DNA of 64,000 nt from Planctomycetota bacterium. Its GTDB lineage: Bacteria > Planctomycetota > UBA1135 > GCA-002686595. This document shows, in pieces, positions 28,727 to 37,824 of the stretch (its first letter is position 1; each line of letters opens with the position of its first letter). The notes beneath the pieces are model-generated. The model did not search any database. It saw nothing but the letters and a program-made list of their open reading frames with translations, and was not told the DNA's origin. The translations under genes were made by a program, and so were the position numbers. The stretch lies in NCBI GenBank assembly GCA_016779205.1, contig JADHOC010000018.1:46292-110291 (forward strand), read 5' to 3'.

Positions 28727-30998
28727 CATCCAACTCCAGCTCCGGCCGCTCCGCGCCAACGCGCACGCGCTGGAATTCGTCGGAGGCCACCACTCCGAGG
28801 ATGACACGCCGCATCGTCGGCCGTCCAGGGTCCAGCCCCTCAAGGACCCGGGCCACCATCGCCCGGTCCTCGCGCTCCAGGGCCCGGCCGAGCCCGTAGA
28901 TCGACATGCGCTCCACGAAGGCCTCCAGGAAGCGGTCCTCCGTGCGCAGGACCGCCGCCAGCTCAGCCGGGCCCGCAAAGGTCCGGCCGTCAGGGAGTTC
29001 GCCGCTGGCGTCCAGCCGGAGCGGGTCGTCCGGCGCCCGCAGGGCACCCGTCGCCGTGTAGGCCTCGAGGCCGAAGCCCAGGGGGTCCATGCGAGCGTGG
29101 CAGGCCGCGCAGTTGGGATCAGCGCGATGACGGGCAAACCGCTCCCTGAAGCTGAGGCCCTCCTCTCCGGCGGCAGGCTGCTCGAGCCCGTCGACGCCCG
29201 GCGGCGGGGGCGGCGGGGCGCTCCCGAGCAGCACGTCGAGGACCCACTTGCCGCGCCTCACCGGCGATGACCGGGTCGGCTCGCTGGTGGCGAACAGCAC
29301 GCTGGCGTGACCCAGCAGGCCCCGGCGCTCCGTGCCCGAGAGGTCCGCGAGGTACCAACCGTCCCCCAGGCTCTCGACGCGATCCTCGCGCGCGAGGCCG
29401 TAGTGCTCCGCGAGGCGAGCGTCGACCAGGGTCTCGGCACCGTCGACGAGTTCCCACAGGCTGCGCTCCTCCTTGAAGGACCGGAGGAGGACGCGCACGG
29501 TCTCCTCCACCATGGAGCGGATGAGCCGCGTCGAGAAGCCGGGGAAGGCGCGCCGATCCGGCCGCTTGGTCGCCAGGGCGCGCAGCTGCAGCCACTGCTC
29601 CGCGAAGCTGCGGACGAAGGCGTCTGCCCTGGGATCCTCGAGCATCTGCTCGGCCGCCGCCAGGACGCCGGCTTCGGTGTCCAGGGCCCCCGACCTCGCG
29701 AGGTCCAGCAACCCCTGATCGGGCACGCCATTCCAGAGGAACCCTGCGAGCCGCGTGGCGACCTCGTGCCCGCCGAGGCGACGGCTCCCGCGCAGGTCCG
29801 CCTCGCCCACGCCGACCTCGGGCTTGAAGAGGAACCGCGGGCTCACGAGCATGCCCACCAGCGCCGCGCGGAGGCGGGTGCGCGGTTCATCTCGCGGCTC
29901 GGACAGGCGCAGGAGCCTGCGGACGTCGCCGGGCTCGACCTCGCCCACGCGCCAGGTGGTGGCCGCGAGGGACGCGACCAGTGCTTCGAGGCCGGCCTCC
30001 GGATCCGCGGCCCCTGCGAGCGCCTCGGAGCACTGCTGCCAGAGCCGGGTGGACCTCCCACGATCCAGGGGGCCGACGACCTCGATCCACTCGATGGCGA
30101 GGTTTCGGTCCGCCGCTCGCTGACCGTCCCTCGCGGGGCGATAGAAGTCGTTGCGGAACTCCACCCCGGCGAGGTGGTCTCCGCCGCTGTCGACCTGCAG
30201 CCGCGCCTCGAAGGTGTGCGCGTCCTCCGGCCGCGCGGCCCCGGCCTCCTCCACGCGGCCCCGGCCCCGGCTCCCCAGCGTGAGCCGGACCTCGCAGGGC
30301 TCGCCCCCCGCCTGCTGCCCCCACACCCGCGCCCGGACGAGGTACTCACCCCCACGTGGCAGGGACGCCTGGGCTCCGGCCACCCCGCGGGTGAAGAGCC
30401 AGTAGGACTGGCCCCGAGGGGCGCCTCCGGTCATGTCCTCGGGGACATAGCGGCGGACCCGCGGCGGCCCGGGCTCATCGGTGGCGAGCGCTCGCTCGGC
30501 GACCGCCTCGGCCGCCTCCAGGTAGCGCCTGAAGTCGAGGTCAGAGAGGGACTGTGCTGCCGACACATGGTCGAAGCCGTGGCCCACCGCGTCCTCCGGG
30601 AGAAACCGGCGGGCGTCGATGGAGACGTCGAACAGATCCCGCGCCGCCGCCGTGTACTCGGCCACGGTGAGCCGACGCAGCGGGACGTCGGGCAGGGGGG
30701 CCGCCTGGCTGGCTGGCGCTCCGACCTGCGACCGAAGCCAGGCGGTGAAGCGCTCACGCGCGACGGCGTCGGGGGCCGCCTCCCCCGCCGGGGGCATCTC
30801 CCCGAGCTCCACTCGCTCGAGGAGCCACTCCCAGTCCTCAGGGTCCCGCGCCACGGCCCGGTCATCGGCGCCGGTGAGGTCGAGGTCCCCCTGGACGGTG
30901 GCCCCGCCGTGACAGCGAATGCAGTGCGCCTCCAGGAACGGACGCGCGACCTCATCGAAGCCGTCGCCGACGGCCAGGGCCAGCATCAAGGCGAGCAT
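28719..30998 (-). CDS. Planctomycete-type cytochrome-like protein (DUF1587/1595/1592/1588/1585)
   Basis: A 759-residue exported protein. After a short hydrophobic N-terminus comes a c-type haem motif CIRCH in FLEAHCIRCHGG with the later methionine in LGEMPPAG (PSCyt-type domain), then DUF1587 (RRLTVAEYTAAARDLFDV), a carbohydrate-binding-like beta region, DUF1595/1592 (VATRLAGFLWNGVPDQGLL, FVRSFAEQWLQLR), DUF1588 (RRGLLGHASVLFATSEPTRSSPVRRGKWVL split by loops, CAACHARMDPLGFGLE) and DUF1585 near the end. The whole order matches the family. It is translationally coupled to the DUF1552 gene. Predicted periplasmic; substrate unknown. Confidence 0.92.
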   Translation of the reverse strand: MLALMLALAVGDGFDEVARPFLEAHCIRCHGGATVQGDLDLTGADDRAVARDPEDWEWLLERVELGEMPPAGEAAPDAVARERFTAWLRSQVGAPASQAAPLPDVPLRRLTVAEYTAAARDLFDVSIDARRFLPEDAVGHGFDHVSAAQSLSDLDFRRYLEAAEAVAERALATDEPGPPRVRRYVPEDMTGGAPRGQSYWLFTRGVAGAQASLPRGGEYLVRARVWGQQAGGEPCEVRLTLGSRGRGRVEEAGAARPEDAHTFEARLQVDSGGDHLAGVEFRNDFYRPARDGQRAADRNLAIEWIEVVGPLDRGRSTRLWQQCSEALAGAADPEAGLEALVASLAATTWRVGEVEPGDVRRLLRLSEPRDEPRTRLRAALVGMLVSPRFLFKPEVGVGEADLRGSRRLGGHEVATRLAGFLWNGVPDQGLLDLARSGALDTEAGVLAAAEQMLEDPRADAFVRSFAEQWLQLRALATKRPDRRAFPGFSTRLIRSMVEETVRVLLRSFKEERSLWELVDGAETLVDARLAEHYGLAREDRVESLGDGWYLADLSGTERRGLLGHASVLFATSEPTRSSPVRRGKWVLDVLLGSAPPPPPPGVDGLEQPAAGEEGLSFRERFARHRADPNCAACHARMDPLGFGLEAYTATGALRAPDDPLRLDASGELPDGRTFAGPAELAAVLRTEDRFLEAFVERMSIYGLGRALEREDRAMVARVLEGLDPGRPTMRRVILGVVASDEFQRVRVGAERPELELDDE

Positions 30999-31151
30999 CG
31001 ACCCAGGGTAACAACCGCCGCGCTCCTAGCCGGGCGGGGGGGCGGCGCCACGTCGGCGGGGCGGCCCCGACCGCCCGCCGGCGGATCGATCTGAGGCGGC
31101 CTGGACCAGCCCCCGCGCACGGCTGCACCCGCTGCCGCCGCTAGACGGGCC

Positions 31152-33230
31152 TCACAGGCTCTCGTAGGGCGTCACCTCGTCGAAGGACACCTTGACCTTC
31201 ATGGAACCGAGCTTGGCGATCACCTGCCGTCGCTCCCGGTCGATCTTGTGCACGAGCACCCGCTGGCGGTATCGCGGGAGGTACACCAGGGAGCCCTTTC
31301 CCAGCCCAGCGATGAAGGCCTCGCGCCGCTCCGTCAGGGATGCGCCGGTGAGCTCGGCCTCCAGCTGATCGAGGGTCTCCTCCATCTCCCGGCGGGTCTC
31401 CGGGGGGAGCTGGTCCAGCAGCCTCCGCCCGCGCTCGAGGGTCCGCGCCGCGTCCCGTACCCGCTCCTCGATCCCCTTCTGCGCCTCGCGCTCCAGCTGG
31501 TCGATGCGCCGCTCCAGCACGGCCTCGCGCTCGTCCACGACCCGGCTGCGCTCGCGAGCTCGGGCGAGCTCCGCCTCGGCCCCGAGGCGAGTCTCCTCGG
31601 CCGCCATGCGCGCCGAGCGGACATCGCTCATGAGGTCCTCCAGCTCCCCCTCGCGACGCTCGAGCCGCTCCTTCGCCACCCCCACCACCGACTCCGAGAG
31701 TCCGACCCGCCTCGCGATGACGAGGGCGCAGGACTCCCCGGGCGTACCGAGCATGAGCCGGTAGCGCGGCGCGAGGGTCTCGTGGTCGAACTCCGCGCAG
31801 GCGTTCTCGGCCCGGGCGTGGCGGTAGGCGAACTCCTTGAGCTTGCCGATGTGCGTGGAGACGAGCGTCGGGACGCGGCCGGTGAGCAGCCGCTCCAGCA
31901 CCGCGGTCCCGAGGGCGCCCCCCTCGTCAGGGTCGGTCCCACCGCCGAGCTCGTCGAGCAGGACCAGCGTGTCCGGGGTGGCGCGCTCCAGCGCGTCCGA
32001 CACCCGCACGAGGTGCGAGGCGAAGGTGGAGAGGTTCTGCCGGATCTCCTGCTCGTCGCCGATGTCCGCGGCGATCCCGTCGTAGAGCGGGATGGTCGTG
32101 CCGTCGTCGGCGGGGACGGGCAAGCCCACCCGGGTCATCAGCGCGAAGAGGCCCGCGGTCTTGAGCGCGAGGGTCTTGCCGCCGGTGTTCGGGCCCGTGA
32201 TGAGCAGCATGTCGAAGTCCACGCCGAGGCGCAGGTCGATGGGGACGACCTCGTCGAGCGCCCCACGCTGCACCTGGTCGATGAGGAGCGGGTGTCGGGC
32301 CCCACGGAGCAGCAGCCCCTCGGAGGCCCCCTCGTCCCCGGGCAGGCGCGCGGGCCGCGCCCCGACCGACCGGGACCACAGCGCGCTCGCGAGCGCCACC
32401 TCCAGCTGGCCCACGCGCTGGGAGGCGCCCTCGATCACGGAGCTGGCGGCGAGCACGTCCCGGGAGAGCTCGACGAGGATGCGCTCCACCTCCCGGCGCT
32501 CATCGGCGCGGGCCTCCGCCAGCCGGTTTCCCAGCTCGACCACCTCCTGGGGCTCGATGAACACCGACTCTCCCGTCTGCGAGCGGTCATGGACGAGCCC
32601 CTTCACACGACCTGACATCTTCGCCTTGACGGCGAGCACCGGCCGCCCAGCCCGCCGGTGGACGCCGCCGTCGCTGAGGGAGGCACGGACATCCCCCCGT
32701 GCCATCACGGTCCTGAGCAGGCTGTCGATCCGGGTGCTCGCGGAGGACATGGCGTCCCGGAGGTTGGTCAGCCGCCCGGACGCCTCCACCCGGACACGAC
32801 CGCGCCCATCCACGATCCGGTCGATGCGCTCCACGAGCGCCGAGGTATCGGGCGACGCGGACATCAGCGCGCTCAGGGAGGGCGCGGGCTCCGCGCGGTC
32901 CGCAGCCCACTTCTTCAGCCTCAGGTTGGCCTCGAGGAAGTCCCGCAGCGCGGCGATGCGATCCTCGCTGAGGCGGCCCGAGGGCGCCTCCGGGAGCGGG
33001 TCGGTGACCCCGGCCATGGGCGGCGCATCCTCGACCGCGACGCGCTCGGCCATCTCGGCGCAGCGCGCGAGGGCCGCCCGGGCGTCATCATCGCCCCGGG
33101 GCGCCAGCTCCCCCACGTGGCGGCGGCCCAGGGAGCTCACCGCGTGGTCTGCCACCAGGGCGAGGACCTCGTCGAGTTCGAGCACGCGCTCGGCGAAGCG
33201 GGATCCAGGGCTGGCGGTATCGGCGGACAT
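31152..33230 (-). CDS. mutS2: MutS2-family ATPase lacking a C-terminal Smr domain
   Basis: A 692-residue protein from MSADTASPG (33230). It has the MutS2 core/lever region, Walker A GPNTGGKT in LLITGPNTGGKTLAL, Walker B DELGGGTDPDEG, the STHIGKLKEFA switch, and the long coiled coil (ELEDLMSDVRSARMAAEE onward). MutS2 proteins act in ribosome rescue and/or recombination control. Typical members have about 780 residues with a C-terminal Smr nuclease domain; this one stops just after the KOW-like KLGSMKVKVSFDEV, so Smr is absent. The stop is clean and no in-frame remnant follows. Confidence 0.92.
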   Translation of the reverse strand: MSADTASPGSRFAERVLELDEVLALVADHAVSSLGRRHVGELAPRGDDDARAALARCAEMAERVAVEDAPPMAGVTDPLPEAPSGRLSEDRIAALRDFLEANLRLKKWAADRAEPAPSLSALMSASPDTSALVERIDRIVDGRGRVRVEASGRLTNLRDAMSSASTRIDSLLRTVMARGDVRASLSDGGVHRRAGRPVLAVKAKMSGRVKGLVHDRSQTGESVFIEPQEVVELGNRLAEARADERREVERILVELSRDVLAASSVIEGASQRVGQLEVALASALWSRSVGARPARLPGDEGASEGLLLRGARHPLLIDQVQRGALDEVVPIDLRLGVDFDMLLITGPNTGGKTLALKTAGLFALMTRVGLPVPADDGTTIPLYDGIAADIGDEQEIRQNLSTFASHLVRVSDALERATPDTLVLLDELGGGTDPDEGGALGTAVLERLLTGRVPTLVSTHIGKLKEFAYRHARAENACAEFDHETLAPRYRLMLGTPGESCALVIARRVGLSESVVGVAKERLERREGELEDLMSDVRSARMAAEETRLGAEAELARARERSRVVDEREAVLERRIDQLEREAQKGIEERVRDAARTLERGRRLLDQLPPETRREMEETLDQLEAELTGASLTERREAFIAGLGKGSLVYLPRYRQRVLVHKIDRERRQVIAKLGSMKVKVSFDEVTPYESL

Positions 33231-33512
33231 CGCGTGGGAGGGGTCGGCGAACCGACGGGCCGCCATGGTAGCGGCGGCGATCACCGCGGGCTCCCCGGGG
33301 CCGCGTTCCCCACCGCAGCCAGGGGCCTCGAGCCGGGCGCGCCGCCCCGGGTCCGTGGCCGACGGGGTGGCCCGCCGAAGCCCTGATCGAGCCCTGATCG
33401 AGCCATCCCCTCTTCCAGGCGCGCCTCCGGCGGCGCCGCGGGGTCTCTCGGCTCCGTGAACGGATACACTCCGCGGCCGTCAACCCACGCCGAAGCCCGG
33501 AGCCGCACGACC

Positions 33513-34712
33513 ATGACTGACTCGCACCACCTTCCGAAGGACGCCAAGTTCGAGACCCGCGCGGTCCACGCCGGACAGTCCCCTGACCCGACCAACGGCG
33601 CCGTCATGACGCCGGTCTACCTGACCAGCACCTATGCCCAGGAGGCCCCCGCGGTCCCCCGGCACGGCTACGAGTACTCCCGCACCACCAACCCGACGCG
33701 GACCGCTCTGGAGGCCAACCTCGCCTCCCTCGAGGGTGGCGACTGGGGGCTCTGCTACGCGTCCGGCCTCGCGTCCACCAACGCCCTGATGGACCGGATG
33801 AATCCTGGCGACCACGTGGTCGCGGGAAACGACCTCTACGGCGGCACCTACCGCATCTTCACGAAGGTCTTCGAGCGCTACGGCGTCCAGTTCAGCTTCG
33901 TGGACACGACCGACGCGGCGAACATCAAGGAGGCGATGCAGCCCAACACCCGCTACGTCTACGTCGAGTCACCGTCCAACCCGCTCCTGCGCCTCACGGA
34001 CATCGCCGCGGCCGCTGAGATCGCCCACGCCGGGGGCGCCCAGCTGGTCGTCGACAACACGTTCGCGACGCCCTACCTCCAACGCCCCCTCGAGCTGGGG
34101 GCGGACATCGTCCTCCACTCCCTCTCCAAGTACCTGGGGGGCCACTCCGACCTGATCGGTGGTGCGCTGATCGGGCGCGACGAGAAGACCCGCGAGGAGC
34201 TCGCCTTCTACCAGAACGCCGTGGGCGGCTGCCTGGCCCCCCTCGACGCCTTCCTCGTGCTCCGGGGGACCAAGACCCTGGGCGTCCGCATGGATCGGCA
34301 CTGCGCCAACGCCCAGGCCGTGGCCGAGGCCCTCGCCGAGCATGGACTCGTGGACCGGGTCATCTACCCCGGCCTCCCCGATCACCCCCAGCTCACGATC
34401 GCCCAGCGCCAGATGTCCCAGCCCGGCGGCATGGTCTCGTTCGAGCTGAAGGGTGGCGTCGAGGCGGCCAACGCGTTCGCCTCCGCGACGAAGATCTTCA
34501 CGCTCGCAGAGTCCCTCGGCGGCGTCGAGTCCCTGGTGGAGGTCCCGCCGTCCATGACGCACGCTTCCATCCCCGCCGAGGTCCGTCGGGCAGCGGGACT
34601 CGCCGACGGGCTGGTCCGACTGTCCGTGGGCATCGAGAACGTCGACGATCTGCTCGGCGACGTGGCCCAGGCCCTCGAGAAGGCGGCGCACACCGCCGGC
34701 GTTCAGGCCTGA
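33513..34712 (+). CDS. metB: Cystathionine gamma-synthase/lyase family PLP enzyme
   Basis: A 399-residue Cys/Met-metabolism enzyme that uses pyridoxal phosphate for trans-sulfuration. Motifs: FETRAVHAGQSPDPTNGAVM, YEYSRTTNPTRTALE, YASGLAS, DDLYGGTYR-type NDLYGGTYR, VDNTFATPYLQRPLELGADIVLHSLSKYLGGHSD (the PLP lysine is in HSLSKYLGG, a longer region quoted only in part), and HASIPAEVRRAAGLADGLVRLSVGIE. The ATG at 33513 has GGAG ten bases upstream, stronger than an upstream GTG at 33456. Whether it acts as a gamma-synthase (MetB) or a gamma-lyase cannot be told from the sequence alone. Confidence 0.9.
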   Translation: MTDSHHLPKDAKFETRAVHAGQSPDPTNGAVMTPVYLTSTYAQEAPAVPRHGYEYSRTTNPTRTALEANLASLEGGDWGLCYASGLASTNALMDRMNPGDHVVAGNDLYGGTYRIFTKVFERYGVQFSFVDTTDAANIKEAMQPNTRYVYVESPSNPLLRLTDIAAAAEIAHAGGAQLVVDNTFATPYLQRPLELGADIVLHSLSKYLGGHSDLIGGALIGRDEKTREELAFYQNAVGGCLAPLDAFLVLRGTKTLGVRMDRHCANAQAVAEALAEHGLVDRVIYPGLPDHPQLTIAQRQMSQPGGMVSFELKGGVEAANAFASATKIFTLAESLGGVESLVEVPPSMTHASIPAEVRRAAGLADGLVRLSVGIENVDDLLGDVAQALEKAAHTAGVQA

Positions 34713-34722
34713 TCCATCCAAG

Positions 34723-34749
34723 GCGCCGGCCGCGCTCCGCGGCCGGCGC
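34723..34749 (+). terminator. Hairpin downstream of metB
   Basis: Perfect 12-bp inverted repeat (34723-34734 with 34738-34749) around a CTC loop, ten bases past the metB stop. No T-run follows. Confidence 0.5.
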
Positions 34750-34872
34750 GACCCCCTGCAGCCCGTCGGCGGTCAGGAGCAGGTCCACGGACCTCCGAGC
34801 GAACACGCGCAGGTGCGGCCACGCTCCGCCTTGACGACCTCGGTGAGCGGCCCACTCGAGCAGCCGAGCGCG

Positions 34873-34938
34873 GCGAGCTCAGCGCGGCGAACTCAGCGGG
34901 GCAAGCTCAGCGGGGCAAGCTCAGCGGGGCGAGCTCAG
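34873..34938. repeat. 14-bp tandem repeat array at the 3' end of the HU/IHF gene
   Basis: Four complete and one partial unit of the form GCRAGCTCAGCGGG. The stop codon of the HU/IHF gene (TCA on the plus strand, 34935-34937) is the TCA of the last partial unit, so the array extends from that stop into the gap between convergent genes. A related 14-bp array is at 43511-43594. Confidence 0.85.
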
Positions 34939-35351
34939 AACGGTGAGCCGGGCTTGGTCGGGGGCGGGGTCGGCGGCTGGGGACGAGGCGTCGCGGGCTC
35001 GCTCGCGGGCTCCACCGGCGCCGGCGCGTCCGCCACCTCCTCCGGTCCGATCTCGTCGCAGACCCGTTGGCGCATCACGCGCCCCACCTTGAACTTGACC
35101 ACCCGCTTCGCGGGCACCTCGACCTTCTCCAGGGTCTTGGGGTTCTGCGCCAGTCGGGCCGCGCGCTCGCGGACCTCGAAGACGCCGAATTCCCTGAACT
35201 CCAACCGGTTCCCCTGGGACAACTCGTCGACGATGGAGTCCAGGAACCTCTGGATCACATCGCGGACGGCGACCTTGGTCTGGTCGGTCTCCTCAGCGAT
35301 GCGATTCACCAGCTCACGCTTGGTGATGGTCTTGGTCTTGGATTCAGACAT
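34935..35351 (-). CDS. HU/IHF-family DNA-binding protein with proline-rich tail
   Basis: A 138-residue protein. Residues 1 to about 100 match HU/IHF: TKRELVNRIAEETDQTKVAVRDVIQRF, the LEFREFGVFEVRERAARLAQNPKT arm region (split by my reading, the NP at the arm tip is present), and KVEVPAKRVVKFKVGRVMR. About 35 residues rich in Pro, Ala and Glu follow, which the family normally lacks. It should bend or wrap DNA as a dimer. ATG 35351 gives a short lead into the first helix; longer starts add unrelated sequence. Confidence 0.9.
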   Translation of the reverse strand: MSESKTKTITKRELVNRIAEETDQTKVAVRDVIQRFLDSIVDELSQGNRLEFREFGVFEVRERAARLAQNPKTLEKVEVPAKRVVKFKVGRVMRQRVCDEIGPEEVADAPAPVEPASEPATPRPQPPTPPPTKPGSPF

Positions 35352-35487
35352 GGGCTCGGGCGCGAGCGAAATCGCACCCTGATGGTTGCGGTGATATGCC
35401 GCGACTCGATTTACGATGCTCGCACCGAATGGCCACTGCGTCAAGGATCCGCACCATTCGGACAATCCACCAGACGCCCCCTCGACA

Positions 35488-35949
35488 TCACTCCCACGGA
35501 TGATCGAGGACGAAGGTCGCTGGGCCGTCATTGACGATTTCGATCGCCATGGAGGCCCCGAAGACGCCTGTTTCCACGGGAAGTCCCTGATCTCGCAGCG
35601 CCCTACAAAAGCGCTGATAGAGCGGCTCCGCGACTTCTGGCGCAGCGGCCCGATCGAACGACGGGCGCCGCCCCTTGCGGCCATCCGCGGCGAGCGTGAA
35701 CTGGCTCACCACCAGCGCCCCGACCTCCTCACCGGCCCCGAGCAGATCGAGCATGGAGCGGTTCATCCGTCCCTCAGCGTCGCTGAAGATGCGGAACTGC
35801 GCGACCTTGGTGGCCAGGCGGTCCACGTCCTCCGGCCCATCCCCTTGGAGGACGCCGAGGAGCACGAGGACCCCTCCGCCGATGGCGCCAACAACCTCGC
35901 CCTCGACGCGGACCGCGGCCCGCTCCGTGCGCTGGAGGACGACCCTCAA
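35488..35949 (-). CDS. dtd: D-aminoacyl-tRNA deacylase
   Basis: Removes D-amino acids (and Gly from mischarged tRNA-Ala) attached to tRNA, a proofreading step. The 153-residue protein starts [21 protein letters not shown] and has the hallmark [17 protein letters not shown] (the SQF/TL motif) and the C-terminal [19 protein letters not shown] (gly-cisPro GP). The start is TTG at 35949, supported by GGAGGAG five bases upstream; this also gives the usual family length. The TTG overlaps the TGA of the upstream gene (TTGA), so translation is probably coupled. Confidence 0.92.
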   Translation of the reverse strand: MRVVLQRTERAAVRVEGEVVGAIGGGVLVLLGVLQGDGPEDVDRLATKVAQFRIFSDAEGRMNRSMLDLLGAGEEVGALVVSQFTLAADGRKGRRPSFDRAAAPEVAEPLYQRFCRALRDQGLPVETGVFGASMAIEIVNDGPATFVLDHPWE

Positions 35950-37112
35950 GGGGACTCCTCCGCGGCAGAGAGGGCTCGCTCCATGCGGACACGCGCGCGG
36001 AGCCCCTGGACGAGATCGGTGATGGAGGTGCCGTCCCCTGCGAGCGCCGCGACCTCCTCCCAGAGCGCGCTTGCCTGCTCGGGGCGATCGAGGAACGCCT
36101 CGCTGAGCAAGGCCTCCTGGACGAGCGGGAGGACCTCCCCCGCCGCCGCCCCCTGGGCGCGAAGCGTGGCGTCCAGCGCGCCGAGCAGATCGCCACCCTC
36201 CTGACGCGCCACGGTCAGCAGCATCCACCGACGGGCTCGCCCCGTGGGCTCTCCTTCCAGGTCCTCGAGCAGCCGCGCCGCGCGGCGGTCCTCGCCCCGC
36301 AAGAGCAGGAGCAAGGCGAGGTCGAGCTGCGCCTCCACGCGCTCGGCGCCGGAGACTCTGGGGTCCCCCGCAGACTCCTCGAGCCATCGGCGCAGCTGCG
36401 TCTCCGCGACGTCGCGGCTCCCCTCCTCCGCGAGCATCCATGCCTCCAGCCGGCGGGCGCGAAGGTTGCCCGGCTCGATCTCCAGGGCTCGCTGCAGGGA
36501 AGCCCGGGCAAGGCTCCAGCGATCGGGCTGCGAGCGCTTCTCGAGCAGGACGTGGGCCAGGCCGTAGTGGGCCCATGAGCAGACGGGGTCGAGCTCGAGA
36601 GCCCTCCGGAGGAGCGACTCCGCTGCCATGCCATCGGTCTCCACGCGCGCCGCCAGGATCAGTGCCTGGACCGTGGGGGATTCCTCGGCTCGGTCGGCGT
36701 AGACCAGCCGGAGCCCGTCCTCAGGCGCCAGGTCACGGCTGGCTGCCAGGCGCTCGCCCGCCCTGAGCGCCGGGAAGAGCTCGCCCGCTGGGACCCCGTC
36801 CTGGAGCAGGTCCGACTCCACGTCCTGAACCCAGGAGGCGAGCTCGAGGTTGCCCTCGTCCGCCGCCGCGAGGTCCCGGAGCGCCGCGAGGGCCGAGAGC
36901 CGCTGGCCCCCATCCAGCATGGCGCGCGCCCCCGCGAAGTCGGCCTGCTCGTCGGGGTCGAAGGCCGCGTACGGGGCGCCCCAGCTCGCCTCCCAGGTCG
37001 CCGAGCGAGTGGCGCACCCCGCGATGACAAGCGGGGCCGCCAGGGCGAGCAGCCCCGGCAAGGCCGCGGTCAAGAGGGCCGTGGGACCCGTCGCCCGCTC
37101 CCTGCGCCCCAC
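35946..37112 (-). CDS. TPR-containing lipoprotein
   Basis: Up to 416 residues; a GTG at 37112 (VGRRERATG) gives a proper type II signal peptide ending LVIAGC and lies after the stop of the preceding gene, whereas ATG 37196 would overlap that gene by 56 bases. The mature part is alanine/leucine-rich with TPR-like repeats ([49 protein letters not shown]). Such lipoproteins often organise envelope complexes. No specific family recognised. Overlaps the TTG start of dtd by three bases. Confidence 0.75.
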   Translation of the reverse strand: MGRRERATGPTALLTAALPGLLALAAPLVIAGCATRSATWEASWGAPYAAFDPDEQADFAGARAMLDGGQRLSALAALRDLAAADEGNLELASWVQDVESDLLQDGVPAGELFPALRAGERLAASRDLAPEDGLRLVYADRAEESPTVQALILAARVETDGMAAESLLRRALELDPVCSWAHYGLAHVLLEKRSQPDRWSLARASLQRALEIEPGNLRARRLEAWMLAEEGSRDVAETQLRRWLEESAGDPRVSGAERVEAQLDLALLLLLRGEDRRAARLLEDLEGEPTGRARRWMLLTVARQEGGDLLGALDATLRAQGAAAGEVLPLVQEALLSEAFLDRPEQASALWEEVAALAGDGTSITDLVQGLRARVRMERALSAAEESP

Positions 37113-37140
37113 GCTCAGGCGTCTCGGGGCGCTTACCAGC

Positions 37141-37728
37141 TCAGCGCTCGCCGCCGCCGGGGGGCGGCGTGTAGGGGGAGTCGTCTCCGATCGCACCCGC
37201 GAACTGTAGCTGCTCCCCCCGGATCAGGTGTGCGTCGAGATCTCTCCAGGTCACGTTCCCGGTGGCGACGACCTGAACAGGCCCCTGGGCGGCGGTCTCG
37301 ACGATCACCACCTCGTTCATCGCCGCGATGCTCCAGGCGTCCAGGTTCACCCGGATCTCCCGGGATGAGGACGGCCGCCGCTTGACCACCTGGACCAGCC
37401 CGCGCGACGTGGTGGTGACGCTCCGCTCGTAGAGCTCCTTGTCGGAGCTGGAGACCACGTGCTCGATCAACGGCGCCGGCCCCTCGATCCGGATCGCGTC
37501 GGCGATCAGCACCGCCGTCTCGCGGAAGGCCCCGGTCCACTCCAGGGGGGGCGGCGGGACGAACGGCTCCGGCTCCACCCATTCGCTGGCCTCGCTCGAG
37601 GTCGCTGCCGCGGTCGAGTCCTGCTCCCCGGGCGAGGTGATGGGCTCCTGCGCGGTCGTACCGGAGCTCCCGCACCCGGCGGCGAGGAGGAGGAGCGCCG
37701 CGAGGGCGCCGGTGGAACGGGTCGTCAT
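37141..37728 (-). CDS. Small putative lipoprotein
   Basis: A 195-residue protein from MTTRSTGALAALLLLAAGC, a clear type II signal peptide with lipobox LAAGC. The mature part has a Ser/Thr/Glu/Pro-rich tether, then RETAVLIADAIRIEGPAPLIEH, a strand-rich segment (REIRVNLDAWSIAAMNEVVIV) and VVATGNVTWRDLDAHLIRGEQL. The last phrases resemble the repetitive strands of LptA/OstA-type proteins, but the match is weak. The ATG at 37728 was chosen because longer starts precede the signal peptide with proline-rich sequence. It lies 29 bases before the TPR lipoprotein gene on the same strand. Confidence 0.65.
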   Translation of the reverse strand: MTTRSTGALAALLLLAAGCGSSGTTAQEPITSPGEQDSTAAATSSEASEWVEPEPFVPPPPLEWTGAFRETAVLIADAIRIEGPAPLIEHVVSSSDKELYERSVTTTSRGLVQVVKRRPSSSREIRVNLDAWSIAAMNEVVIVETAAQGPVQVVATGNVTWRDLDAHLIRGEQLQFAGAIGDDSPYTPPPGGGER

Positions 37729-37824
37729 GGGGTGAGAGGGGGTTGGAGGGGTGTCTCCCGGACTATCGGCAGGAACACCGGGGTCCTTGTGCACCAGGTG
37801 CCATCACCTTCGCGCACGCCCGGC

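Noticed and set aside
34873..34938. CRISPR array
   Set aside because: Units are 14-bp direct repeats with no spacers.
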